Shown here: positions 53,814 to 64,000 of the stretch, piece by piece
Layout of the letters: the number at the start of each line of letters is the position of its first letter
Position numbering within the stretch: position 1 is the stretch's first letter
From: Saprospiraceae bacterium
Lineage (GTDB): Bacteria > Bacteroidota > Bacteroidia > Chitinophagales > Saprospiraceae
Assembly (NCBI GenBank): GCA_016719855.1
Contig: JADJYH010000077.1
Location: 1-64,000, forward strand
DNA: 64,000 bases
Reading direction: 5' to 3'
Program-made: the position numbers and the translations under genes
Notes under the pieces: model-generated
Databases searched by the model: none
Seen by the model: the letters and a program-made list of their open reading frames with translations, nothing else
What the model was told of the DNA's origin: nothing

Positions 53814-55495
53814 ATGGTTGCTCAACAAGCTGACTATTTGGATCAACAATTCGCCGACTACTATTGCTGTCATTCACCGATTAAGCTGTTGCAACTATAT
53901 GAAATCAGCCAGTTCAACTACTGATTGAACGGAAAAGACTCCGGACCATTACAACAGAGGAGGCAGTGGAAATGGAGAGCACTTTACGCTGGAGCCTAGT
54001 CAGATTGGCAAAGGCGAAGCTGCACTCGAAGAATTCGAAATTGCCATCTCACTTGATTCTTCTTACTGCCGAATATTGGACTGAAAAAGTAGCGCTTTGT
54101 GGAAGTTGAATCAATTAGCGGAAGCAATGAATGCGGCTGAAAAAGCCATTGGTTTTAATCCAGAATATGCACTGGCATGGGGCAGAAAAGGTACCGTACT
54201 GATTGAATTTGGCTTCATAGCGGAAGCCCTCGATGCCATCGACAAAGCCATTCAACTCGATTCAAATTTATCACATGTCCATAGCAACCGTGGCTTCGTT
54301 CTAAAAAAACTAAATCGCAATGAAGAAGCCCTTGACGCCATCAACAAAGCCATTCATCTTGATTCAAAATCAACTAACCATTCCAACCGAGGCAATTTAC
54401 TGAGTGAACTTGGCCGCATGGAAGAAGCCCTTGATGCTCTCGATATTGCTATACGGCTCGACCCAAATGACGGTTTTCCTTGGTCAGAAAAGGCAGGAAC
54501 TGAATTTAAGCAAGAAAACTATGAAATTGCCAAACTCTCAATAGTCAGGGCTTTTCATTTGAAATACTCTCCAATTGTAGACAATCTTTTGGCGATTCAT
54601 TCTAAATCCTCTGCCTCTCCATTCCTGATATTCAGGGCAATAACTACTTGCTTGGCACCAGACAAATACAGCCCCTTTTCGAAAATCATCATTGACGCTT
54701 TCCAACAAAGTGTACCGCTATCCCTCTACCTGAGCTACCACGAACTACTACAATGCTGGAAAACCAAGCATCTATGAATGGTCTAAATGGCTTGGCTATC
54801 ATTAATTACCGAATGGGCGACCCGCTCACTTCTTTTCGGTTGTTCAAAGAATTGGTGGAAACCGATGAAGGAAGTGCTGATATGATGGCTTGGTAACTAC
54901 CTAATATTAAGTTGCATTGATTTTGTTGAAGACACTGAACCCTTCATGGATAAGGTATTTGATTTGGCAGTGGCATATTGCGATAAAAGTGCCAACTTCC
55001 GGAAAATGAAAAGCTGCAACAATATTATGCTGGGTTGATATTGCTCATGGATGATGAACTGGATAATGCACTCTGTTGCCTGATGCCAATAAGATAAGTA
55101 TTTCATCCCGCTGCATCATTGTTTTGGAAATACTTCATATGGAAGTCCCACATGAAAAGCAGGACCAGGTTCTTGATATCATCCTGCAAAAAGAAGAGGA
55201 AATAGAAAATGGGTTTCTGGTTGGCTTGGAACCTCAACAGTTGGATTTGGAGAATGGTGACTTACACGCAGTTTTCTCATGCTTGCCGTTACAAGGAAAT
55301 AGAAGTGGCTCTTGAAACAGTGCGAGACCTAGTGGAAGAGGAAATCCCTGCCAGCAAGGCCTTTCTATGAATTGGCAACTCTCAGAGAAATGACCAGAAA
55401 AAGGTATCCGAACTAATCCGGGAATACTTGCCAGGCAACTTTATGATGAACTCTTTATAGTACGAAAAGAAAAGTTACAGGCCATCCGTTCCCAA
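53814..55495 (+). pseudogene. Decayed TPR-repeat gene
   Basis: Starts MVAQQADYLDQQFADYYCC at 53814 but meets stops and frame changes every 50-200 bases. Longest intact piece is 54097-54777 (about 226 residues) with four to five TPR units (AEKAIGFNPEYALAWGRKG, DKAIQLDSNLSHVHSNRG). Earlier (GEAALEEFEIAISLDSS) and later (GLAIINYRMGDPLTSFRLF; LEVALETVRDLVEEEIPAS-like) pieces are scattered over all three frames. GC content looks distinctly lower than in the neighbours. Either a pseudogene of acquired DNA or a region of poor sequence quality; error density is higher than elsewhere in the window. Confidence 0.65.
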
Positions 55496-56110
55496 TTGAC
55501 TCAGGAGCAATATGCAGATATGGAGGAACAAATGAAGCAGGAGCCTCGTGCAGTGCAGACTTTCATGGATGAAATGGAACGGGGTATCAGTAAAAATCAG
55601 TTGGAGTCTTATTTCGGAGAACATATTCAGGACTTTTCACTTTCTGACGAAAAGTATTTTCAACTTATATCCTATTACTTTTTAAAAGGCAACCTGAACG
55701 AATACCAGCAATTCCTTTTGGAAACCTATACGGTTTTGCAATCCGTTACTAAGAAAATGCCAAATGAATTATGGTTTGTGGGAATGAAGGATGGGATGAA
55801 AGGTACTGTTGGTGACAACCTTGGCATCGTTTCGGGTACTATTACTGGCATAATCATACCACCTGGAGCGATTTCACTAAAACTTGGTGCAGGAGTTTTA
55901 ACAGCTTTCGCTGTCAAAGCAGGTACTGCAACACTTGTTGAGCTTGCATTGAAATGGTTCAGGAAAATTATTCAAAATCAAAATCTTTCCATGAATTTAA
56001 ATCAGATTTTGAGCAATTCTTGGCAAAGAAAGAAGCTCGGTGATGATTTTGACAAATCTTATCCTTTACATGGTTTCGAGGAATTGATAACTCCGTTGTC
56101 AAAACAATAA
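55496..56110 (+). CDS. C-terminal part of the TPR gene or separate small protein
   Basis: Open frame of about 204 residues directly after the decayed TPR region, without a good start, so probably its C-terminal portion. Contains an acidic helical N-terminal half (YADMEEQMKQEPRAVQTF), then a hydrophobic Gly-rich segment (IVSGTITGIIIPPGAISLKL, then GAGVLTAFAVKAG), which could be a membrane or channel-like hairpin, and a basic end. No family recognised. Confidence 0.5.
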   Translation: MTQEQYADMEEQMKQEPRAVQTFMDEMERGISKNQLESYFGEHIQDFSLSDEKYFQLISYYFLKGNLNEYQQFLLETYTVLQSVTKKMPNELWFVGMKDGMKGTVGDNLGIVSGTITGIIIPPGAISLKLGAGVLTAFAVKAGTATLVELALKWFRKIIQNQNLSMNLNQILSNSWQRKKLGDDFDKSYPLHGFEELITPLSKQ

Positions 56111-56151
56111 TTCTTGCCAAAGTAAACTTTCCACTATGGCAAAAAGGCGGC

Positions 56152-56829
56152 TCATCCCTTCTCCTCCCCATACACCGTCACCACATCCACCCCAATCAAA
56201 AACGACCCCTGCCCGCCCAGTTTTTCATCCATAAAATACTCGGCGATGTAGGTCAGCACCTTCTCCCGGCGCTCGAAAGGGATGCCCGTTTTGGCCTCCC
56301 ACTGTTCGGGGTTAGGTACGCCGAAAAGGGCGCTGCCAATGCCGCTCCCTCGCTCCAGCCACATCTCGAACTTGCCCTCCAAACTATCAAAACTGATGAA
56401 GCTGCCATCCCGGTCCTCGCCGATGAAGACCCTTGGGCTACCCTCCAACGGGGTGCGCTTAGGCTTTTCGCCACGGTATTTTTCGACGCGCTCCACGACC
56501 TCCCTGATTTTCTGGACAAAGGACTGCTCCACATCGAGCCAAAGGGAAATGTCGTGGTTCGTTTTCCCAACTTCGATGTGCTTTCGAGCGAGGTCACGCA
56601 GCAGTTCCGTGCGGGCGGCTTCGACGAATTCCTTCCTTTTGCCTTCGTAATATTCGTTGGCCATTTGCTCGCCCGTGCGTTCTGCGATGCGGCGGGCCTC
56701 CTTGGCGGCGTCCAGTTCCACCTCGGCCTGTTTGCGGATTGTTTCAGCATTGGCGGTGATGGCGTCGGCCTGTTTTAAGGCATCTTTGAACGCCTTTTCC
56801 ATTTGTTTTGCGAAGTCGTCTTGGTTCAT
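56152..56829 (-). CDS. Hypothetical protein with N-terminal coiled coil
   Basis: 225 residues, no signal peptide. Residues 1-120 are charged heptad-rich helix (AFKDALKQADAITANAET; RKQAEVELDAAKEARRIAER), residues 120-225 a compact domain (GSFISFDSLEGKFEMWLERG; PFERREKVLTYIAEYFMDEK). Possibly cytoplasmic and oligomeric. Function unknown. It is downstream of xylA on the same strand but separated by a long inverted repeat. Confidence 0.7.
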   Translation of the reverse strand: MNQDDFAKQMEKAFKDALKQADAITANAETIRKQAEVELDAAKEARRIAERTGEQMANEYYEGKRKEFVEAARTELLRDLARKHIEVGKTNHDISLWLDVEQSFVQKIREVVERVEKYRGEKPKRTPLEGSPRVFIGEDRDGSFISFDSLEGKFEMWLERGSGIGSALFGVPNPEQWEAKTGIPFERREKVLTYIAEYFMDEKLGGQGSFLIGVDVVTVYGEEKG

Positions 56830-56895
56830 TGCTTTTGAAAATAGGTTGGTGTAAATGGCAAAGTGAAGCTGTGATTTGTAGCCCTCACATTGAAG

Positions 56896-57023
56896 CGTTT
56901 AGACTGGCTAAAAGGGCGCTTTTGCCCTGAAACCAGCAATTTTTCGGCAAGCGCTGCTATTCCCTCAAAATTCCGATTTCAGGACAAAAATCACCTTTTT
57001 ACCTCAAACAGGAAAGTCTAAAC
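56896..57023. repeat. Imperfect 128-base inverted repeat between xylA and the coiled-coil gene
   Basis: Ends GTTTAGACT (56897-56905) and AGTCTAAAC (57015-57023); inside, AAAAGGGCGCTTTTGCCCTG (from 56912) matches the complement of the right half (CAGGACAAAAATCACCTTTT, 56974-56999). Size and end symmetry resemble a miniature mobile element; no target duplication identified. Confidence 0.7.
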
Positions 57024-57030
57024 AGCTTCA

Positions 57031-58383
57031 TCAAATATACCTGTTCAAAATATTCTCGAACAACTCCTGCCGGCCGCTCCGCTGTTTCGGCTCGCCCTGC
57101 TTGGCTGCGATGCCCGCCAAATCCTTCAGGCTGAGTTTCCCCTTTTCAAAATCCTTGCCCTTGCCCTTGTCGAACGAGGCGTAGCGCTCCTTCCTAAGTT
57201 GCTGGTATTCAGACTTTTCTAGAATGTCGTGAGCAGCGAGCAGTGCCCGTGCGAAGGCATCCATGCCACCGATATGGGCGTAAAAAATATCGGCCAAATC
57301 GGTGGAATTGCGGCGGGTTTTCGCATCGAAGTTGACGCCACCGCCCTTCAGTCCGCCCGCTTCGAGGAGGATGAGCATCGCCTCCGTCAGCTCGAAAACA
57401 TCCACCGGGAACTGGTCGGTGTCCCAGCCGTTTTGGTTGTCGCCCCGGTTGGCGTCGAGGCTGCCGAGCATCCCGGCGTTGGCGGCCACAGCCATCTCGT
57501 GCTGCATGGTGTGCTGCGCAAGCGTGGCGTGATTGAACTCCAGGTTGAGCTTAAAATCGTCCATCAAATCGTACTCCCGCAGGAAGCCGATGCAGGTCGC
57601 CGCATCGAAATCGTACTGGTGCTTGCTCGGCTCCATCGGCTTTGGCTCGATGAAAAACGTTCCTTTGAAGCCCTGTTTCCTTGCATAGTTTTTCGCTGCG
57701 TGGAGGAAAGCCGCCATGTGGTCGAGTTCCCGTTTCATGTCGGTGTTGAGCAGCGACATGTAGCCTTCCCGCCCGCCCCAGAAGACGTAGTTTTCACCGC
57801 CGAGCTTGATGGTGGCGTCCAAGGCGTTTTTCACCTGCGCCCCTGCGTAGGCGACCACCTCGAAGTCGGGGTTGGTGGCAGCGCCGTTCATGTAGCGGGG
57901 GTTGGAAAACAGATTCGCCGTGCCCCAGAGCAGCTTCACGCCACTGGCTTTTTGTTTCTCCTTTGCGTAGTCGGTGATTTTGTCCAAGCGTTTCTCGCTC
58001 TCCGCCAGCGTAGCGCCTTCCGCCACCAGGTCGAAGTCGTGGAAGCAATAGTAGGGGATGCCCATTTTGGTGATGAACTCGAAGCCGGCGTCCATTTTGT
58101 CCTTCGCTTGTTCCATCGGGTCTTTCGCCTTGAGCCAAGGGAAGGCCTTCGTGCCGGGCCCGAAGGGGTCCCCGCCGGTGCCGCAGAGGGTGTGCCACCA
58201 GGCGACGGCGAACTTGAACTGCTCCTTCATCGTCTTTCCACCGACCATGCGGTTTTCGTCGTACCAGCGGAAGGCGAGCGGGTTGTCAGATTCAAGCCCC
58301 TCGAAGGGGATGCGGCCAATGCCTTTGAAGTATTCTTTTTTGCCGGTGGTAACGGCGATTTTGGTGGATTCTGATTTTTTCAT
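57031..58383 (-). CDS. xylA: Xylose isomerase
   Basis: 450 residues. Converts D-xylose to D-xylulose in the cytoplasm with two divalent metals. Class II type: YYCFHDFDLVAEG (catalytic His and Asp), ENYVFWGGREGYMSLLNTD, EPKPMEPSKHQYD (metal Glu, Lys), LEFNHATLAQHTMQHE, GSLDANRGDNQNGWDTDQFP. Normal length, no frameshift. With xylB 1.7 kb upstream on the same strand it completes entry of xylose to the pentose phosphate pathway. Confidence 0.97.
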   Translation of the reverse strand: MKKSESTKIAVTTGKKEYFKGIGRIPFEGLESDNPLAFRWYDENRMVGGKTMKEQFKFAVAWWHTLCGTGGDPFGPGTKAFPWLKAKDPMEQAKDKMDAGFEFITKMGIPYYCFHDFDLVAEGATLAESEKRLDKITDYAKEKQKASGVKLLWGTANLFSNPRYMNGAATNPDFEVVAYAGAQVKNALDATIKLGGENYVFWGGREGYMSLLNTDMKRELDHMAAFLHAAKNYARKQGFKGTFFIEPKPMEPSKHQYDFDAATCIGFLREYDLMDDFKLNLEFNHATLAQHTMQHEMAVAANAGMLGSLDANRGDNQNGWDTDQFPVDVFELTEAMLILLEAGGLKGGGVNFDAKTRRNSTDLADIFYAHIGGMDAFARALLAAHDILEKSEYQQLRKERYASFDKGKGKDFEKGKLSLKDLAGIAAKQGEPKQRSGRQELFENILNRYI

Positions 58384-58429
58384 TTTGAGTATAAATGGTT
58401 GATTTTATGCGAATTAGGTGCTGAAGATT

Positions 58430-58516
58430 AGGTGCAGCGCACCGCAAGATTTGTAGAAACCAAGTATTGCTTGCTTTGAGGTGCAGCGCACCGTAATGTT
58501 ACGGTGCGCTGCACCT
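58430..58516. repeat. Palindromes AGGTGCAGCGCACCG upstream of xylA
   Basis: AGGTGCAGCGCACCG at 58430-58444, then a perfect 18-base-arm palindrome AGGTGCAGCGCACCGTAA / TTACGGTGCGCTGCACCT (58479-58516, 2-base centre). Could be an operator pair for xylA or a dispersed palindrome; the position 45-130 bases before the start favours regulation. Confidence 0.75.
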
Positions 58517-58594
58517 TGAAACAACCTGTTTCCAAACTTGGCTACAAAGATTTCGCCGCTCTGCGGCTGTGATTTGAGCATATTTAGTGATTTC

Positions 58595-58619
58595 AACTCC
58601 TAATTCGCATGATTTATAA
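58595..58619 (+). repeat. Flanking direct repeat, copy 1
   Basis: AACTCCTAATTCGCATGA then TTTATAA; matches 60100-60124 with one mismatch. A shorter inverted copy (TTTTATGCGAATTAGG) is at 58403-58418 before xylA. Confidence 0.85.
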
Positions 58620-58661
58620 GAATTTAGACAGCCAGTTTCAAACAGAACCACGCTGTGCCTT

Positions 58662-59823
58662 TCAGTAGGACATCACGGTTTTGGTAGCCTGCCACCAGTT
58701 CAACAATTTCCCGACCCCATCTCCCAGTCCTGGTCGCCGCCATAGACTACGAGGCTATCTGCAAGAGGCAGGTCAACGATTTGCCTCCACCAGTCCATGT
58801 TTTTGAAATAATCCGGGCTAAAGGTTCTCCCTGATTTGATTTCAATGGGCAGAAGGCGTCCGCCCAGGTCCAGCACAAGGTCTATTTCGTGCCCTTTGCT
58901 GTCATTCCAATAATAAGCGGGTGGGCGCTGCCCCAGGTTGAAATAGCCTTTGCAGATTTCGTTGATGATAAAATTTTCGAACAGGCCGCCCTTCTGAAAA
59001 TAGTTTTCGAGGGCATCCAAGTTGTTTATCCGAAGCAGGGAACAGACAAGCCCAGTGTCGTAAAAATAGAGTTTGGTGGCTTTGGTTATGCGCTTATTGA
59101 AGTTGCGGAAGTACGGATTGAGTTGATAAATGATAAAAGAAGTTTCGAGTATGGAAAGCCAGTTTTGCACGGTGGTCAGGCTGACGCCGGTGTCGTTGGC
59201 AAGCTTGGAGTAATTGAGCGTTTGACCGGCGTGACCGGCGCAAATCGAAAGAAAGCGTGAAGAGGTTCAGGTTGCCGATGTTCCGAATTTGTCGGGACGT
59301 CTCGCTGCACATAGGTTTCCAGGTAGTTTGGGGAAAAAGCGGAGGGCTGGAGGTCACGGTCGTACAAGCGAGGGTAAAGCCTCGAAACATCCATTCTTCG
59401 TAAGTTTTTTGAAAAACCGGCCTTTTCCAACTCTGCCAACGACAAGGGCAGCAGGTAAAAAATAGCAGTCCTGCCCGCAAGCGACTGGCTGATATTTTCC
59501 ATCATGAGCATGTTGTGCGAGCCGGAAAGAATGAAAAAAGCAGCCGGGTCTTCATCCACGATGGTTTGGATGTAGGAAAGGATTTCAGGGGTTCGTTGCA
59601 CTTCGTCGAGTACCAGCGAATGTCCATAGCGGGCAAACAACTCACGGGGATTGTTCATCACCTGTTCCCGAAGGTCGGGGGTTTCCATTGAAAAATAGGG
59701 GATATCGGGGAACAAAGACTTGATGAGGGTAGTCTTCCCACTTTGGCGAGGGCCTGTGATGGTTATGACAGGGTATTTGCCCTGCATTTCCTTTATCTTG
59801 GTAGCTAATTGTCGTTCTATCAT
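58662..59823 (-). CDS. AAA-type ATPase with DUF4143 (three or more frameshifts)
   Basis: Start at 59823. N-terminal Walker A GPRQSGKTTLIKSLF, Walker B with HSLVLDEVQRTPEI, sensor ILSGSHNMLMME. Then the frame jumps near 59310 and 59255 (ETYVQRDV to RQIRNIGNLNLF to AGQTLNYSKLANDTGV), reaching the DUF4143 part (LYFYDTGLVCSLLRI; GHEIDLVLDLGGRLLPIEIK), and again near 58705 to a likely end at 58662; about 386 residues. This family is common, of unclear role, sometimes compared with mobile or defence-linked genes. Located between xylB and xylA and flanked by direct repeats, so probably inserted. Confidence 0.8.
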
Positions 59824-59856
59824 TTATGAAAAAATGAATCTACACCATTTTTGGTG

Positions 59857-59879
59857 CAAATTTACTTTTAAAAAGTAAA
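59857..59879 (-). promoter_or_regulatory. Promoter and palindromic operator of the ATPase gene
   Basis: Minus strand TAAATTTG (59857-59864), exact TAnnTTTG, 33 bases before the start, overlaps the palindrome TTTACTTTT-A-AAAAGTAAA (59861-59879). A further small hairpin CACCATTTTTGGTG lies in the leader. Suggests a repressed gene, possibly autoregulated. Confidence 0.5.
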
Positions 59880-60099
59880 TCGGCGCAATTGCCCTGAAAT
59901 TTTTCAAACTATCAACCTGTGCGTTAATGACCAATAGAATTAGAGATTGAAATAGGAGCTTACGCCCACGAAACTTGTAGCAATGGTTGAAAACGGTATT
60001 TCCCGGAGGCTCGCATCACATCAGCATCAAGCCACTCCACAATTACTCAACATGCTACGAAGCTGCAGTCCCTACGGCTAATTTTTGCAATCAGCGTTT

Positions 60100-60124
60100 T
60101 AACTCCTAATTCGCATGACTTATA
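60100..60124 (+). repeat. Flanking direct repeat, copy 2
   Basis: AACTCCTAATTCGCATGA then CTTATAA, just before the xylB stop; pairs with 58595-58619. Confidence 0.85.
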
Positions 60125-60128
60125 AAAT

Positions 60129-61643
60129 CTACATCACCTCCCTCAAATCCATTTCCCACGCCCGGTAAGCCTCCTCGTAAACCCCATTCACGCTGCTGTC
60201 CGGCTCATACGCCAGCAGCACCTTTCCACCCTTCATCGCCTCACCGACGGAACTGAAAAAGCCCGTCGCCACGCCCGCTGCTTTGGCAGCGCCGACTGCC
60301 CCAGTGGTTTCCACCATTTCGATGCGGCTGTCCACGAGGTTGGAGATGGTGTTGGAAAAAACGGCGGACTGGAAAAGGTTGTCGTTGCCCACCCGCATGA
60401 CCTGCACGTTCAAGCCCATTTCTTTCAAAATGCCCATGCCGTAAACAAATGAAAATGCGATGCCCTCCAACGCTGCACGGTAAAAATGCGCCCGGCTATG
60501 GCGGCTGAAGTGCAGGTTGTTCACCTTCGAGCCGATGTCCCGGTTGCCCAGCATCCGCTCCGCCCCATTCCCGAAGGGTAAAATCCGCAAGCCGTTTGCA
60601 CCGACTGGGACGCTCGCCGCCAAGTTTTCCATGTCGAAGTAGCTGATGGAATCCGTGGCAATTTGTTGCTTCACCCAGGCATATTGACTGCCTGCGCCGT
60701 TGATGCAGAGGAGGATGCCGATGCGAGTTGAGGTATGAGGTATGAGGTATGAGGTATGAGGTGGCACGCCATGATTGACGTGGAGGAAGCTGTTGACACG
60801 GGACTGCGGGTCGTATTTCGGCTTATCCACCACGCCGTAAACCACGCCGGAAGTGCCGCCCGTGGCAGCCACTTCGCCCGGCTCCAACACGTTGAGGCTC
60901 AGTGCGTTGTTCGGCTGGTCGCCCGCCCGGTAGGCGACTGGGGTGCCTTCGGCAAGACCCGTTGCCGCCGCCGCCGCTTTGCTCAGTTTCCCCTGCGGGG
61001 AAAAAGTCGGGGCGATGTCGGGGATGAGTTTTTTGTCAAATCCAAAATGGTCGAGCACAAAACCAGCCACCTCGTTTTTCTTGAAATCCCAAAAAATACC
61101 CTCGGAAAGCCCGCTGGCTGTGGTCATGATTTCTCCCGTCAACTTCATGGCGATGTAGTCGCCGGGCAGCATGAATTTGTGTGTTTTTTCAAAAACGGAA
61201 GGCTCGTTTTCCTGTACCCATTTCAGCTTGGAGGCGGTGAAGTTGCCGGGTGAGTTGAGCAGGTGGGAGAGGCACCGCTCATGCCCAATTTCATCGAAAG
61301 CCCGGTTGCCGATTCCCACCGCCCGGCTGTCGCACCAGATGATGGAAGGGCGCAATGCCTCGTGGTTTTTGTCCACCAACACCAGCCCGTGCATCTGGTA
61401 GGCGATGCCGATACCCTTGATTTCGGCAGGTTTTGCCCCCGTTTTTTCCAGCAGCTTTTTGGTGGCAAGGCAGAGGTTGTCCCACCAGGTGTCGGGGTGC
61501 TGCTCTGCCCAGCCAGGTTGCGGGGAGTGGATTTCCATTTCTTGCGCAGGCGACTGCACGACGGCTATTTTTTCGCCAGATTCTATGCTGACCAATGCCG
61601 CTTTGATGGAGGAGGAGCCGATGTCGTAGCCTAAGAGGTACAT
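60129..61643 (-). CDS. xylB: Xylulokinase with an internal heptad-repeat segment
   Basis: 504 residues. FGGY-family kinase: phosphorylates D-xylulose with ATP. Phosphate loop LGYDIGSSSIKAALV, catalytic base Asp in YRAGDQPNNALSLN, TGGTSGVVYGVVD and a C-terminal GAVGAAKAAGVATGF. Between LHVNHGVP and RIGILLCINGAG about 12 residues (PHTSYLIPHTST) are encoded by four tandem heptads (60730-60757), where homologues have a short Pro-rich turn. No frameshift. Exact TAnnTTTG upstream; first gene of the xylose group. Confidence 0.96.
   Translation of the reverse strand: MYLLGYDIGSSSIKAALVSIESGEKIAVVQSPAQEMEIHSPQPGWAEQHPDTWWDNLCLATKKLLEKTGAKPAEIKGIGIAYQMHGLVLVDKNHEALRPSIIWCDSRAVGIGNRAFDEIGHERCLSHLLNSPGNFTASKLKWVQENEPSVFEKTHKFMLPGDYIAMKLTGEIMTTASGLSEGIFWDFKKNEVAGFVLDHFGFDKKLIPDIAPTFSPQGKLSKAAAAATGLAEGTPVAYRAGDQPNNALSLNVLEPGEVAATGGTSGVVYGVVDKPKYDPQSRVNSFLHVNHGVPPHTSYLIPHTSTRIGILLCINGAGSQYAWVKQQIATDSISYFDMENLAASVPVGANGLRILPFGNGAERMLGNRDIGSKVNNLHFSRHSRAHFYRAALEGIAFSFVYGMGILKEMGLNVQVMRVGNDNLFQSAVFSNTISNLVDSRIEMVETTGAVGAAKAAGVATGFFSSVGEAMKGGKVLLAYEPDSSVNGVYEEAYRAWEMDLREVM
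60730..60761. repeat. Heptad array GAGGTAT inside xylB
   Basis: GAGGTAT x4 then GAGG; in frame, reading HTSYLIPHTS on the minus strand. Confidence 0.95.
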
Positions 61644-61669
61644 TTTGATTTTTGATGAATAAAGTACGC

Positions 61670-61677
61670 CAAAGATA
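61670..61677 (-). promoter_or_regulatory. Putative -7 element of xylB
   Basis: Minus strand TATCTTTG, exact TAnnTTTG, 26 bases before the start; no recognisable -33. Confidence 0.45.
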
Positions 61678-61820
61678 CATCGGCGGGGCTGACCTGAGTA
61701 GGGGAGGCATGATGTTATTTTCCAGAACCGGGAAGCAGTGACCCTTCCATTGAACAGGTCAGGATTGTATCCAATTTAGACTTTGAGTTCTTCCGTTTCC
61801 CCCAATCCCCAAATCCCACT

Positions 61821-61828
61821 TACCTTTG
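61821..61828 (+). promoter_or_regulatory. Putative -7 element of the ABC-F gene
   Basis: TACCTTTG, exact TAnnTTTG, with TTTC about 21 bases upstream; 53 bases before the start. Confidence 0.5.
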
Positions 61829-61881
61829 CCCGCCCAAAAAACCATTTGTCATTCCCGAAGGGAAACTAACCAGTTACCAAT

Positions 61882-63756
<1,875 letters not shown>

Positions 63757-63764
63757 GGGGAATT

Positions 63765-63870
63765 ACGATTTTTGATTGACGATTTACGATTGGACATCTC
63801 GAACCTAGCTCATTTTGTTTACCTTCCAAGTCCAAACAATCGTAAATCGTCACTCGTAAATCGTAAATCA
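63765..63870. repeat. Inverted heptad repeat (TCGTAAA family)
   Basis: Left: ACGATTT, TTGATTG, ACGATTT, ACGATTG (63765-63792). Right: CAATCGTAAATCGTCACTCG then TAAATCGTAAATCA (63837-63870). Starts 8 bases after the ABC-F stop and ends just before the next gene. Confidence 0.9.
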
Positions 63871-63876
63871 AAAGCT

Positions 63877-64000
63877 ATGTTCAGACTCCCTAGCCTCCTT
63901 TGCTTTTTCTTTTGCCTTGCTTCGCAATTTCCCAACGAGACGCCGTCCCCAACTCCCCCGCCAACGGCTCCGCTTGGACCTACTTCGGGCCGTTCATGCC
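63877..64000 (+). CDS. Start of a secreted protein, truncated by the window end
   Basis: ATG at 63877 with a hydrophobic leader (MFRLPSLLCFFFCLASQ), then an unlikely Pro/Thr stretch. In a second frame the end of the window reads VPNSPANGSAWTYFGPFM, which looks like real protein, so a one-base shift near 63940 is probable. No family assigned. Confidence 0.4.
   Translation, partial: MFRLPSLLCFFFCLASQFPNETPSPTPPPTAPLGPTSGRSC

Larger units (their letters stand above)
59824..60128. other. Intergenic region between xylB and the ATPase gene
   Basis: Contains the promoter/palindrome above and direct repeat copy 2. Otherwise no gene or RNA recognised. Confidence 0.6.

Noticed and set aside
58662..59823. 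Transposase or phage integrase between xylB and xylA
   Set aside because: Motifs are Walker A/B plus DUF4143; no DDE or tyrosine recombinase residues.

Overview
ORGANISM. The window looks like a chromosome segment of an aerobic Bacteroidota bacterium, probably near Saprospirales (inference). Support: several genes carry the Bacteroidota -7 promoter element TAnnTTTG, one protein ends in a type IX secretion sorting domain, cytochrome maturation uses a fused ResB-CcsA protein, and there are a GYDIA-type GHMP kinase, a kelch protein, FadL/OmpP1 and DUF5777-like barrels and many lipoproteins with LxxC or SC lipoboxes. I see no rRNA, tRNA, CRISPR array, transposase or phage gene.

LAYOUT. 1-9.2 kb: electron-transfer block with a giant multihaem cytochrome (5' end outside the window, about 45 CxxCH), an outer-membrane barrel, an OB-fold lipoprotein and, convergent to them, the cytochrome c maturation fusion CcsBA. 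9.3-16.4 kb: leftward CzcCBA/Cus-type metal efflux operon with a His-rich small protein, interrupted by a rightward DUF2281/PIN toxin-antitoxin pair. 16.4-18.8 kb: cytochrome / DUF5777-like barrel / cytochrome module. 19-21 kb: ECF sigma factor and a membrane-anchored barrel protein. 21-27 kb: small secreted proteins, a cupin, two DUF2231-type membrane proteins, a lipoprotein rubrerythrin and an OmpR-type two-component system. 27-34 kb: hybrid one-protein two-component regulator, small lipoproteins, kelch protein, and a second cytochrome / DUF5777-like / YceI module. 34-53.7 kb: mostly housekeeping (DEAD-box helicase, NifU, FNR-type oxidoreductase, GYDIA kinase, DUF433/DUF5615 toxin-antitoxin, PurD, PrxQ, nucleotidyltransferase, ProS, Obg, Adk, ALDH7). 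53.8-56.1 kb: AT-richer decayed TPR gene. 56-62 kb: xylA and xylB separated by a DUF4143-type ATPase. 62-64 kb: ABC-F protein and the start of a secreted protein.

HOW IT FITS TOGETHER. The cytochrome, barrel and CcsBA could form a haem-based electron conduit with its maturation factor. The two DUF5777-like/cytochrome modules are paralogous. XylA and XylB together take xylose to xylulose 5-phosphate. The His-rich protein and Czc proteins form one metal-export unit, and the two-component system nearby resembles metal-responsive ones.

TWO CROSS-CUTTING POINTS. First, short tandem repeats with 7-base (sometimes 8-base) units, usually as two inverted arms, are scattered between genes, and similar arrays also lie in frame inside at least two conserved enzymes, with a different perfect palindrome inside a third. 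Second, at least 15 genes carry one or more apparent single-base frameshifts, many at short homopolymers. I read most as sequencing or assembly errors and give reconstructed gene limits; exact positions and pseudogene calls are provisional.
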